Notes: a model not told the origin generated them from the letters alone. A stretch of 13,084 bases of DNA from JAGUXG01 sp043798435 (GCA_043798435.1 JAZDOR010000214.1:1-13084); one strand, 5' to 3'. Shown: positions 1 through 5,506, counted from the stretch's first letter. Made by a program: numbers and translations.

Positions 1-125
1 TTAACAGCTTGGTGCAAGCAGCGAAGGCAAAAGCAAGAGGATATAAAACATTCAAAAATTTCAAGACAATAATCTATATGCTTACAGGAAAATTGGACTA
101 TAGTAAAGTTGGTTTACCCACTTGA
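1..125 (+). CDS. ISL3-type transposase, C-terminal end (partial)
   Basis: An open frame runs in from the window edge (codons from position 3) for 40 residues and stops at TGA 123-125. It contains QAAKAKARGYKTFKNF, then IIYMLTGKL. This is the pattern that closes DDE transposases of the ISL3 family: a basic helix, an RGY-x-F segment, then an aliphatic stretch ending in GKL. The catalytic residues lie upstream of the window. A candidate right inverted repeat follows at once, which fits a compact insertion sequence. The family call rests on recalled family resemblance, not on a search. Confidence 0.7.
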   Translation, partial: NSLVQAAKAKARGYKTFKNFKTIIYMLTGKLDYSKVGLPT

Positions 126-139
126 AATAAGAAAGAACC
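124..139 (+). repeat. Candidate right terminal inverted repeat of the ISL3-type element
   Basis: Read on the minus strand this begins GGTTCTTTCTTATTTC. ISL3-family ends typically begin GGNTCTTT, so the element may end at about position 139. The left end is outside the window, so the match cannot be confirmed here. If correct, the first bases after it (140-147) would be one copy of the 8-bp target duplication usual for the family. Confidence 0.4.
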
Positions 140-332
140 GATACTTTTTTATTTTGCATTCAACAGAAGATAAATTACTAAAAAGAGAAGAGAATATCAC
201 CGCTGGTAAATGACAGTGGCAGGTTGGAAATACTGCCTCAGGTGCTTGCCTCTACAGGATAGTCCCAGTCCGATATAATCTTTGAAAAGAATAGATGACC
301 ACATAAACAAAATCCGGCTTATTGCCTACTTT
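140..332 (+). ncRNA. rnpB: RNase P RNA (rnpB), 3' portion only
   Basis: Several blocks match the 3' half of bacterial type-A RNase P RNA in the correct order. They are CAACAGAAGATAAA (about 156-169, compare the ACAGAGAGCAAACC region), CACCGCTGGTAA (198-209) followed by AGTGGCAGG (215-223), GTGCTTGCC (242-250), ATAGATGACCAC (291-302, conserved region IV) and ACAAAATCCGGCTTAT (307-322, conserved region V). The matching 5' half, including the GAGGAAAGTCCGGGCTCC-type block that pairs with conserved region V, is not between here and the window start. Transposase sequence lies there instead. The extreme 3' end overlaps the end of rsmA on the opposite strand. The exact ends are estimates. The call is by recognition of conserved blocks, with no covariance-model check. 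Confidence 0.6.
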
Positions 333-1155
333 TCATCAAAATTTGAGTAATCTTTGCAAAATCAGAGAGTGTCAACCTCTCTGGACGCAACATTGGGTCT
401 ATGCCCACATCCTTGAGAAGCAGGATAAGTTTCTTTTTGCTGATAAAAGAAGAAAGGGAGTTTAAGATTGTCTTTCTTCTCTGGCTAAAAGCTGTCTCTA
501 TCACGGCAAAGAATAACCTCTCATCTGAAATTTCAACAGATGGCTTTTCCAATATCTCCATCTTGAGCAAGGCTGAATCCACCTTTGGCTTTGGATAGAA
601 GGAATCCTTTGTAACCCGACAGATAAGGGTAGGCTTCGTAAAAGTCTGAATAAGGGCAGGGAGCATACCAAAATTCTCCCCCTCTTTGGCCAAAAGCCTC
701 TCAGCCACCTCATATTGAGTAAGGAGAAGGACAGTAGAGAATTTTGGATTTTTGATTTTTGATTTTGGATTTAAGAGATGGGAGATAATTGGCGTGGTTA
801 TATAATAGGGAATATTGCCAAAGCACTTATTTGGGGATGGAGCAAGAAGGCTTGTGTCAAGTTTTAGTATATCCGTATCCAATATTTCAACATCAGAAAG
901 ATTTTCTTTCAAGATACGAAGAAGCCTTTGGTCTATCTCGCAAGCAAATAGTTTATTTACCATGCCAGCCACTTTCTTTGTAAGTATCCCCAAGCCTGAA
1001 CCTATCTCTAATATGGAATCTGTGCCTTTAGGGTCTAATGTCTCAATAATTTTATCAAAGACCGATTCATCAATTAGAAAGCTCTGCCCCAGCTCCTTTT
1101 CTGGTCGTATCTTGTATCTATCTAATATAGTTTTTGTCTCCTCAAAAAGATTCAT
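319..1155 (-). CDS. rsmA: 16S rRNA (adenine(1518)-N6/adenine(1519)-N6)-dimethyltransferase RsmA (KsgA)
   Basis: This 278-residue protein has the full RsmA/KsgA/Dim1 plan. ELGQSFL (21-27) is the N-terminal RNA/SAM motif, LEIGSGLGILT (49-59) is SAM motif I, CEID (72-75) is the acidic end of strand 2, NIPYYI (114-119) is the catalytic N-x-P-Y/F motif IV, and SFYPKPKVDSAL (185-196) and FSQRRKT (223-229) follow. The family dimethylates two adjacent adenines near the 3' end of 16S rRNA during small-subunit maturation. The ATG at 1153-1155 gives the expected N-terminus; its ribosome site is weak. It lies 131 nt downstream of tsaE on the same strand, so co-transcription is likely. Oddity: residues about 129-139 (NPKSKIKNPKF) are encoded by a dispersed-type repeat sitting in frame between motif IV and the next helix, several residues longer there than E. 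coli KsgA. Confidence 0.95.
   Translation of the reverse strand: MNLFEETKTILDRYKIRPEKELGQSFLIDESVFDKIIETLDPKGTDSILEIGSGLGILTKKVAGMVNKLFACEIDQRLLRILKENLSDVEILDTDILKLDTSLLAPSPNKCFGNIPYYITTPIISHLLNPKSKIKNPKFSTVLLLTQYEVAERLLAKEGENFGMLPALIQTFTKPTLICRVTKDSFYPKPKVDSALLKMEILEKPSVEISDERLFFAVIETAFSQRRKTILNSLSSFISKKKLILLLKDVGIDPMLRPERLTLSDFAKITQILMKSRQ
739..774. repeat. Word-like repeat GATTTTTGATTTTGGATTT inside rsmA
   Basis: About 36 bp made of overlapping GATTTTTGATT and GATTTTGGATT words. This kind of low-complexity repeat is normally intergenic. Here it is in frame within rsmA and encodes residues about 129-139, so the gene remains open. It lacks the complementary second arm seen in most of the other repeats in the window. 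Confidence 0.75.
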
Positions 1156-1191
1156 CGTATATGTTTAGCTCTGCCATAGAGTAATTAAGAT

Positions 1192-1299
1192 GACAGAATA
1201 CAGAATACAGAATACAGAATTCAGCATTTAGAATACAGAATACAGAACAAATGCAGGCTCTTCCATTCTGACTCCCAGAATTCTGACTACTGAATTCTA
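1192..1299. repeat. Intergenic word repeat (ACAGAAT) with inverted arm
   Basis: The left arm consists of reiterated ACAGAATACAGAAT words, with an ATTCAGCATTTAGAAT variation. The right arm carries the complementary words ATTCTGACT and CTGAATTCT, separated by about 20 bp of unrelated sequence. The transcript could form an imperfect hairpin. It fills the tsaE-rsmA gap, and its right end contains the tsaE stop codon and encodes the last residues of TsaE. Confidence 0.8.
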
Positions 1300-1802
1300 T
1301 TTAGTTTTTTGGAAACCTGATTTATTCTCGGTATAAATAGCCTGTTTACAAGCTCCCAAAAGTGTTTTCCTTTTGGAACAAAGAGAAGGTTTCTGCTCGT
1401 TTGGCTAAGATATGAGAGGACAATCGCAAGATGGGAAAAGGGAAGTCGCTCCATAGCCTTCTCTCCCCATTCAATCACAGATATACCGCTACCATAGAGC
1501 CAGTCTTCGTAGCCTATATCCTCCTCATCCCCTATCCGATAAAGGTCAAAATGATAAAGGGGAAATCTTCCTTTGTATTCCTGCATTAAGACAAAGCTGG
1601 CAGAAGATACATTCTCCTGGACAGAAAGCCCCCTGGCTATCCCCTGGATTAAGGTTGTCTTTCCTGCACCAACCTCTCCAACCAACGAGACTACATCCCC
1701 TGGGTAAAGCATTTTTCCAAGTGCTTCTCCCAATCCTCTTGTCTCTTCGCAAGAGTCTGTCCTTGTCTCAAACCTCTCTGAAATGCCTTTAGTTAATTGC
1801 AT
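1287..1802 (-). CDS. tsaE: tRNA threonylcarbamoyladenosine biosynthesis ATPase TsaE
   Basis: A 171-residue P-loop ATPase of the TsaE (YjeE) family, which works with TsaB and TsaD to place t6A at position 37 of ANN-decoding tRNAs. Visible motifs are Walker A GEVGAGKTT (42-50), the SSASFVLMQEY switch-like segment (66-76, matching the family's SPTFxLxxEY), YHFDLYRI (83-90) and VIEWGEK (109-115). ATG 1800-1802 is the chosen start; a sigma-70-like promoter lies just upstream, divergent from rpsM. The core ends near residue 150. The last ~18 residues (LFIPRINQVSKKLNRIQ) are encoded partly by a dispersed repeat also found at 5326-5357 and partly by the ACAGAAT repeat, so the tail is probably an acquired extension rather than family sequence. 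Confidence 0.93.
   Translation of the reverse strand: MQLTKGISERFETRTDSCEETRGLGEALGKMLYPGDVVSLVGEVGAGKTTLIQGIARGLSVQENVSSASFVLMQEYKGRFPLYHFDLYRIGDEEDIGYEDWLYGSGISVIEWGEKAMERLPFSHLAIVLSYLSQTSRNLLFVPKGKHFWELVNRLFIPRINQVSKKLNRIQ
1307..1337. repeat. Dispersed 31-bp repeat, copy A (in the tsaE 3' end)
   Basis: The sequence from TTTTGGAA to TATTCTCGGTATAAA recurs at 5326-5357 with a few substitutions and one indel. Here it encodes FIPRINQ near the TsaE C-terminus. At 5326-5357 it is non-coding and abuts the 3' end of tRNA-Lys. Confidence 0.7.
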
Positions 1803-1834
1803 AATCTATCTTTTTCAATTCACAATCTTCTATA

Positions 1835-1864
1835 ATTATTCTTTCTTGCACCTTCTTCTGTCAA
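1835..1864 (-). promoter_or_regulatory. Sigma-70-type promoter for tsaE-rsmA
   Basis: On the minus strand, TTGACA (1859-1864), an 18-bp spacer, then AATAAT (1835-1840). This predicts a start near 1828, about 25 nt upstream of the tsaE ATG. It is back-to-back with the rpsM promoter, with only 16 bp between the two -35 boxes. Confidence 0.55.
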
Positions 1865-1880
1865 TTTTTGAAAAATAAAA

Positions 1881-1910
1881 TTGACAAGAATATAGATTCT
1901 TTCTTATACT
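1881..1910 (+). promoter_or_regulatory. Strong sigma-70-type promoter for the rpsM operon
   Basis: A perfect -35 TTGACA (1881-1886), an 18-bp spacer and TATACT (1905-1910). The predicted start is about 1917, leaving a leader of about 24 nt that contains the GGAGG ribosome site at 1932-1936. It is the only good promoter upstream of the five-gene operon. Confidence 0.8.
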
Positions 1911-1940
1911 AAGACTTCATTTTTATGGATTGGAGGAAAT

Positions 1941-2312
1941 ATGGCAAGACTCGTAGGTATAGACCTGCCCAAGCAGAAACGGATAGAGATAGCTCTTACC
2001 TATATATATGGAATAGGCTTGAGAACAGCTCAGAGAATATTATCTGAAACAGAGATAAACCCTGATATTAGAACAAAAGATCTGACCGAAGAACAGATAG
2101 CATCTATAAAAAAGTATCTTGAGAATAACTTAAAAGTAGAGGGTGATGTGCGCCGTGAGGTGGCAATGAACATCAAGCGTCTCATTGAGATAAGTTCATA
2201 TAGAGGATTACGACATAGGCGGGGACTTCCTGTTCGTGGACAGCGAACCCATACTAATGCCAGGACAAGAAGGGGTCCAAAGAAGACTATAGGCGCAAAG
2301 AGGAAAACCTGA
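1941..2312 (+). CDS. rpsM: Small ribosomal subunit protein uS13
   Basis: A 123-residue protein with the complete S13 pattern. It starts MARLVGIDLPKQKRIEIALT with the YGIG segment, has a central helical part, and ends in the very basic rRNA/tRNA-contacting tail (RHRRGLPVRGQRTHTNARTR, then RRGPKK). S13 sits in the head of the 30S subunit and contacts the P-site tRNA and 50S. GGAGG at 1932-1936 precedes the ATG with good spacing. The TGA stop overlaps the rpsK ATG by one base, suggesting translational coupling. It is the first gene of this operon: the infA and rpmJ genes that often precede it in other bacteria are not directly upstream, where the tsaE divergent promoter lies instead. Confidence 0.97.
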   Translation: MARLVGIDLPKQKRIEIALTYIYGIGLRTAQRILSETEINPDIRTKDLTEEQIASIKKYLENNLKVEGDVRREVAMNIKRLIEISSYRGLRHRRGLPVRGQRTHTNARTRRGPKKTIGAKRKT

Positions 2313-2708
2313 TGGCTAAGAAAAAAGCAGAAACAAAGGTAAAGGCAAAGAAAAAAACAATAGAGTTTGCCCTGGTCTTCATTCAATCAACATTTAATAA
2401 TACAATTGTTACCATTTCTGATGAGAATGGTAATGCTTTGTGTTGGGCAAGTGCAGGCTCTGTGGGTTTTAAGGGGAACAAAGAAAGGAACCCCTTTTGC
2501 AGCTCAAATTGCCGCAGATACTGCAGCAAAACGGGCTATCTCTGAGTTTGGAACAAAGGCTGTCTCCATTTTTGTAAAAGGGGCAGGTTCTGGAAGAGAG
2601 TCAGCAGTTAGAGCACTCCAGGCCGCAGGATTAAATATCAGGGTAATCAAGGATATGACACCTATTCCGCATAATGGATGTAGGCCAAGAAAAAGGAGAA
2701 GAGTCTAA
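2312..2708 (+). CDS. rpsK: Small ribosomal subunit protein uS11, interrupted by a one-base frameshift
   Basis: S11 lies in the 30S platform and helps form the mRNA exit channel. The first frame (from ATG 2312) covers the N-terminus through STFNNTIVTISDENGNALCW and SVGFKGNK. The second frame continues exactly with KGTPFAAQIAADTAAKRAI, then FVKGAGSGRESAVRALQAAGL, and ends PIPHNGCRPRKRRRV. The family sequence FKG-x-x-K-x-TPFAAQ has no gap here, so one extra base lies within 2480-2486 (for example G2483). Removing it gives 131 residues, the normal length. No stop codon, Shine-Dalgarno-like stimulator or known slippery motif sits at the shift, so a sequencing or assembly indel is more likely than programmed frameshifting. 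Confidence 0.93.
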
Positions 2709-2712
2709 TTTA

Positions 2713-2747
2713 ATCGCGAATCTAAAATTGCGAATCGCGAATCTGAA
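2713..2747. repeat. Intergenic GCGAATC word repeat
   Basis: GCGAATC is repeated three times in 35 bp (ATCGCGAATCT, TTGCGAATC, GCGAATCTG). It fills the short gap between rpsK and rpsD and ends just before the rpsD ribosome site (AGAGGA, 2749-2754). Its vocabulary differs from all other repeats in the window. Confidence 0.65.
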
Positions 2748-2763
2748 AAGAGGATAAAATCTA

Positions 2764-3357
2764 ATGGGTAGATACTTAGAAGCAAAATGTAAAATATGCC
2801 GAAGAAATCAGGCAAAGCTTTTCCTGAAGGGAAGCAGATGTCTTTCTACAAAATGTGGGCTTGAAAAGAAAGCCTATCCACCAGGCTTAAAAGGTCAGGA
2901 TGCTCTTCGCAAAAAGGTTTCGGACTATGGCATTCAATTAAAAGAGAAACAGAAGCTGCGAAATATGTATGGGATGCTTGAGACCCAATTTAGAAACTAT
3001 TTTAGAAAAGCAGAGGCTATTCCTGGAATTACCGGAGAGAACTTCCTTTGCTTTCTTGAAAGAAGACTTGATAATGTTGCTTATAGAATAGGTTGGGCAA
3101 GTTCACGCAACGGGGCAAGAGAGATTGTCGGGCATGGTCATATCTTAGTAAATGGCAAAAAGATGAATATTCCCTCATATCTCGTCAAGCCCCAGGATAC
3201 GATTGAGATAAAGAACAATTTTAAGATTAAAGAAGAAGGTCTTCCTGTTTGGATGGAAAAAATAGATAACAAGATACGAATAACAAGGTTTCCAAAGATG
3301 AAGGAAATGGCTATTCCCATAAATGAGAGCTTGATTGTTGCCTTTTATACTAGATAG
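2764..3357 (+). CDS. rpsD: Small ribosomal subunit protein uS4, zinc-ribbon (C+) form
   Basis: A 197-residue S4. The N-terminal region has four cysteines, C9-x2-C12 and C26-x4-C31 (CKICRR and RCLSTKC), the zinc-binding arrangement of the C+ form. Helices 45-90 match S4 (KVSDYGIQLKEKQKLR and YGMLETQFRNYF). The S4 RNA-binding domain follows (about 100-165), with LERRLDNVAYRIGWASSRNGA and VGHGHILVNGKKMNIPSYLV. The family is a primary 16S rRNA-binding assembly protein, and in many bacteria it also represses this operon's translation; no such site can be assigned here. ATG 2764 is 9 nt after AGAGGA. A long self-complementary repeat separates it from rpoA. Confidence 0.97.
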   Translation: MGRYLEAKCKICRRNQAKLFLKGSRCLSTKCGLEKKAYPPGLKGQDALRKKVSDYGIQLKEKQKLRNMYGMLETQFRNYFRKAEAIPGITGENFLCFLERRLDNVAYRIGWASSRNGAREIVGHGHILVNGKKMNIPSYLVKPQDTIEIKNNFKIKEEGLPVWMEKIDNKIRITRFPKMKEMAIPINESLIVAFYTR

Positions 3358-3365
3358 TTAGGAAA

Positions 3366-3443
3366 GTGTATAGTTAATAGTGTATAGTGAATAGTTACGA
3401 AAATTTTATAAACTCTTAACTCTAAACTATACACTAAACACTA
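3366..3443. repeat. Self-complementary GTATAGT/ACTATAC repeat before rpoA
   Basis: The left arm is made of GTGTATAGTTAATAGTGTATAG words. The right arm contains the complementary ACTCTTAACTCTAAACTATA and CACTAAACAC, with about 15 bp between arms. In mRNA this would be a long imperfect hairpin. Its 3' edge touches the rpoA ribosome site AAGGAGGA (3443-3450), so it could affect rpoA translation or partial termination within the operon. That effect is inference. Confidence 0.75.
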
Positions 3444-3454
3444 AGGAGGAATGG

Positions 3455-4576
3455 ATGCAAGAAGAGATGGTTTTGGGAAAGATTAAAAGATTGGAATGGG
3501 AAGAGCTGACTGAAACAAATGGAAAGTTAGTTGCCGAACCATTTAAGAAAGGACTGGCTACAACAGTCGGAAATAGCTTGAGAAGAATGTTACTCTCTTC
3601 TATAAAAGGTGCGGCTGTAACATCTATCAATGTAGAGGGCGTTCTGCACGAGTTTACTTTTATTCCAGGGGTTGTTGAGGACATAATTGATATTATTTTG
3701 AATATAAAAGGGATTGTCTTCAGGTTTTCTGATGAGACGCCCAAAATAGTCTACCTTGAAAAGAAGGAAAAAGGAGAGGTAAAAGCAAAAGATTTGATTG
3801 TTCCCTCAGGTCTTACCGTAGTCAACCCAGAACATCATATTATGACTGTATCTGAAATTATAGATTCTGGTCTTAGAATGGAGATGGATGTAGAGATTGG
3901 AATTGGATACTCCCATGCTGATGAGGCAAAAAGAGAGAAAAAGATAGGAACGCTTCCTATTGATACCTATTTTTCTCCTGTGGTGAGAGTAGGTTATGAG
4001 ATAGAGGATGTCAGGGTTGGTCGGGTCACAGATTACGAAAAGTTGATTCTTAAAGTGAAGACAAATGGCTCTATAACCCCACAGGATGCAGTTGCCCAAG
4101 CAGCTTCTATATTATCTGATTACATCTCAATATTTATTAAACCAGAAGGGTTTGTGGAAAAAGAGATAGAAATAAAACCAGATGAGGAGCATGAAAAATT
4201 AAAGCAGATATTGAATACAAAAATTGATGAGTTAGAAATATCAGTCAGGGCAAGCAACTGTTTACATTTGACAGGGATAACAAAGATTGGAGAGCTTATC
4301 CTTCTTCCTGAAGCTGACCTTCTAAAGATGAGGAATTTTGGAAGAAAATCTCTTACCGAAATAAAAGAAAAATTAGCGATGTATAATTTTAGATTAGGAA
4401 TGACTGATTTTGCTCATCTTGTTGAAAAAGAGGAACAATTAGAGGAGAGGACTGATGCGACTGATTTCGCTCATCTTGTTGAAAAAGAGGAACAATTAGA
4501 AGAGGAGACTGATGTAACAGAAGAAGAACTAAAGGAGGAAGAAAATGAGACACAGAAAGAAGAAGCTGAAGCTTAA
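3455..4576 (+). CDS. rpoA: DNA-directed RNA polymerase subunit alpha, with an extended acidic tail
   Basis: The N-terminal domain (about 1-235) contains the assembly motifs LATTVGNSLRRMLLSSIKGAAV and HEFTFIPGVVEDI. The C-terminal domain (about 253-312) contains SVRASNCL, with R265 and N268 at the DNA-binding positions, plus KMRNFGRKSLTEIKEKL. The subunit scaffolds polymerase assembly, and its C-terminal domain reads UP elements and activators. Total length is 373, longer than the usual 310-330, because of an acidic tail with a 19-residue tandem duplication (317-354) and an E-rich end. ATG 3455 follows AAGGAGGA closely; an ATG at 3451 is out of frame. The tail overlaps the rplQ start by 32 nt, and its KEEE codons double as the rplQ ribosome site. 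Confidence 0.97.
   Translation: MQEEMVLGKIKRLEWEELTETNGKLVAEPFKKGLATTVGNSLRRMLLSSIKGAAVTSINVEGVLHEFTFIPGVVEDIIDIILNIKGIVFRFSDETPKIVYLEKKEKGEVKAKDLIVPSGLTVVNPEHHIMTVSEIIDSGLRMEMDVEIGIGYSHADEAKREKKIGTLPIDTYFSPVVRVGYEIEDVRVGRVTDYEKLILKVKTNGSITPQDAVAQAASILSDYISIFIKPEGFVEKEIEIKPDEEHEKLKQILNTKIDELEISVRASNCLHLTGITKIGELILLPEADLLKMRNFGRKSLTEIKEKLAMYNFRLGMTDFAHLVEKEEQLEERTDATDFAHLVEKEEQLEEETDVTEEELKEEENETQKEEAEA
4403..4516 (+). repeat. In-frame 57-bp tandem duplication in the rpoA tail
   Basis: Two adjacent 57-bp units (4403-4459 and 4460-4516) encode TDFAHLVEKEEQLEERTDA and TDFAHLVEKEEQLEEETDV. They differ at only a few bases, indicating a recent duplication. The unit begins right after the folded C-terminal domain. 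Confidence 0.93.
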
Positions 4577-4934
4577 TCGGACAGCAGAGCACAGGAAAGC
4601 CCTTCTATTAAGTTTAGCTACAGAGATTTTTAAGCATGAAATGATAAAGACAACCCTGGCTAAAGCAAAAATGGCAAGAGGGTTGATAGAGAGGCTTATT
4701 ACCTTAGCTAAAGTAAATAGCCTTGCCAACCACAGAAGAATCGGCTCTTTTATCTCTGATAAAGAGATCGTGAAGAAATTAGAGAGAGAGATTGCCCCTG
4801 TCTTTTCTGCCAGACCAGGCGGATATACACAGATAATAAAACTTGGTCGCCGACATGGAGACTCAGCAGAAATGGCCATAATAAAGCTCGTAAAAAGAGA
4901 TCTGCCCCAAAAAGAAGAGCCTGCTACTTTATAA
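4545..4934 (+). CDS. rplQ: Large ribosomal subunit protein bL17
   Basis: A 129-residue L17 with the invariant start MRHRKKKLKLNRTAEHRKAL, then TEIFKHEMIKTTLAKAK (27-43), RGLIERLITLAK and a C-terminal PGGYTQIIKLGRRHGDSAEMA. L17 is a 50S protein near the exit tunnel and classically the last gene of the alpha operon. AAGGAGG (4532-4538), inside the rpoA coding sequence, is its ribosome site, and the first 32 nt overlap rpoA, implying coupling. The short tail KRDLPQKEEPATL ends at TAA 4932-4934. Transposase remnant codons follow in the same frame immediately after this stop, so the original 3' end may have been altered by an insertion. Confidence 0.97.
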   Translation: MRHRKKKLKLNRTAEHRKALLLSLATEIFKHEMIKTTLAKAKMARGLIERLITLAKVNSLANHRRIGSFISDKEIVKKLEREIAPVFSARPGGYTQIIKLGRRHGDSAEMAIIKLVKRDLPQKEEPATL

Positions 4935-5226
4935 AAAACGCGAGAACTCTCTTTAACTCTCCGCCAAGAGATCAAAAACTCTAAAAAAAGCATATCCTCC
5001 TTAACAAAAAAATTCAATCTTTCCTGGAATACTGTTAAGAGATGGAGGCTTTCTAATAGCCTTGAAGATAGTTTATCTCGTCCCCATAAGTTAAACACCA
5101 CCCTCACTATAGAACAAAAAGATTTAATCTGCTTTAAGAGAAATTAGTAAGGTCATAGATGTAGAAAAAGAGATTGATGGTAAGGTAGTAACTGGTAAGT
5201 TGATCTGCGGGTATTTAAAAAACTGC
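4935..5226 (+). pseudogene. Decayed IS481-type transposase fragment
   Basis: Directly after the rplQ stop and in the same frame, translation gives a helix-turn-helix segment. It reads LTLRQEIKNSKKSISSLTKK, then FNLSWNTVKRWR, then LEDSLSRPHKLNTTLTIEQK. This matches the N-terminal part of IS481 family transposases (an LxxEI..S start, TVxKWR, D.S.RPHxLxTTLTxEQ). There is no start codon. The frame shifts by one base near 5130, where the family-like ALRE continues in the next frame, and no catalytic core follows. The continuing codons ISKVIDVEKEIDGKVV, then TGKLICGYL (5140-5211), are open but I cannot assign them. The fragment is not functional. No terminal repeats were recognised. Confidence 0.65.
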
Positions 5227-5251
5227 AAAATGGGCAAGAAAGTTTATTCTT

Positions 5252-5294
5252 CTTTGTGCCTTTGCCACTTTGTGCTTCTATCTCTTTGTGCCTT
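5252..5294. repeat. CTTTGTGCC word repeat
   Basis: CTTTGTGCCTTTGCCACTTTGTG and CTTTGTGCCTT words are repeated within 43 bp. With the transposase remnant (4935-5226) and the dispersed repeat at 5326-5357, it accounts for most of the 425-bp gap between rplQ and the tRNA. I see no intact gene in that gap. Confidence 0.65.
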
Positions 5295-5325
5295 CCATAT
5301 CTATAGGAGAGCTAAACATATATGG

Positions 5326-5357
5326 TTTTGGAAGGACTGATCTATTCTCGGTATAAA
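5326..5357. repeat. Dispersed 31-bp repeat, copy B (tRNA-Lys trailer)
   Basis: The second copy of the sequence at 1307-1337, sharing CTGATYTATTCTCGGTATAA. On the minus strand it is the first sequence after the tRNA 3' end. Just upstream (about 5310-5324), AGAGCTAAACATATA is also found inverted next to the rsmA start (about 1158-1172). Confidence 0.65.
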
Positions 5358-5359
5358 AA

Positions 5360-5432
<73 letters not shown>

Positions 5433-5449
5433 AAATAAAATATTGATAA

Positions 5450-5479
5450 TTTATATCATAAAGAGAATAGGTTTGTCAA
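5450..5479 (-). promoter_or_regulatory. Promoter of tRNA-Lys
   Basis: On the minus strand, TTGACA (5474-5479), 18 bp, then TATAAA (5450-5455), 17 bp upstream of the tRNA 5' end. The -35 box lies inside the left half of the inverted repeat at 5469-5499 and is back-to-back with the -35 of the gatC promoter. Confidence 0.65.
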
Positions 5480-5506
5480 ATTAAAGTTGACGACAAACCT
5501 TTTTTT
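5469..5506 (+). terminator. Rho-independent terminator (plus strand)
   Basis: The stem AGGTTTGTC (5469-5477) pairs with GACAAACCT (5491-5499), followed by seven T residues (5500-5506). The T run is only on the plus strand, so it would end read-through from the upstream rpsM-rplQ operon. The same inverted repeat also holds the -35 boxes of two divergent promoters, so an operator role is an alternative. Confidence 0.55.

Noticed and set aside
815..1168. 117-residue plus-strand open frame
   Set aside because: It lies entirely antisense to conserved rsmA codons and resembles no family.
2475..2490. Programmed +1 frameshifting in rpsK
   Set aside because: No stop codon, slippery codon pair or upstream Shine-Dalgarno-like stimulator lies at the shift, unlike prfB. 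An indel error is simpler.
4529..5107. 192-residue open frame on the minus strand across the rpoA/rplQ ends and beyond
   Set aside because: It overlaps well-supported L17 and the transposase remnant on the other strand and has no recognisable motif. It is a shadow frame.
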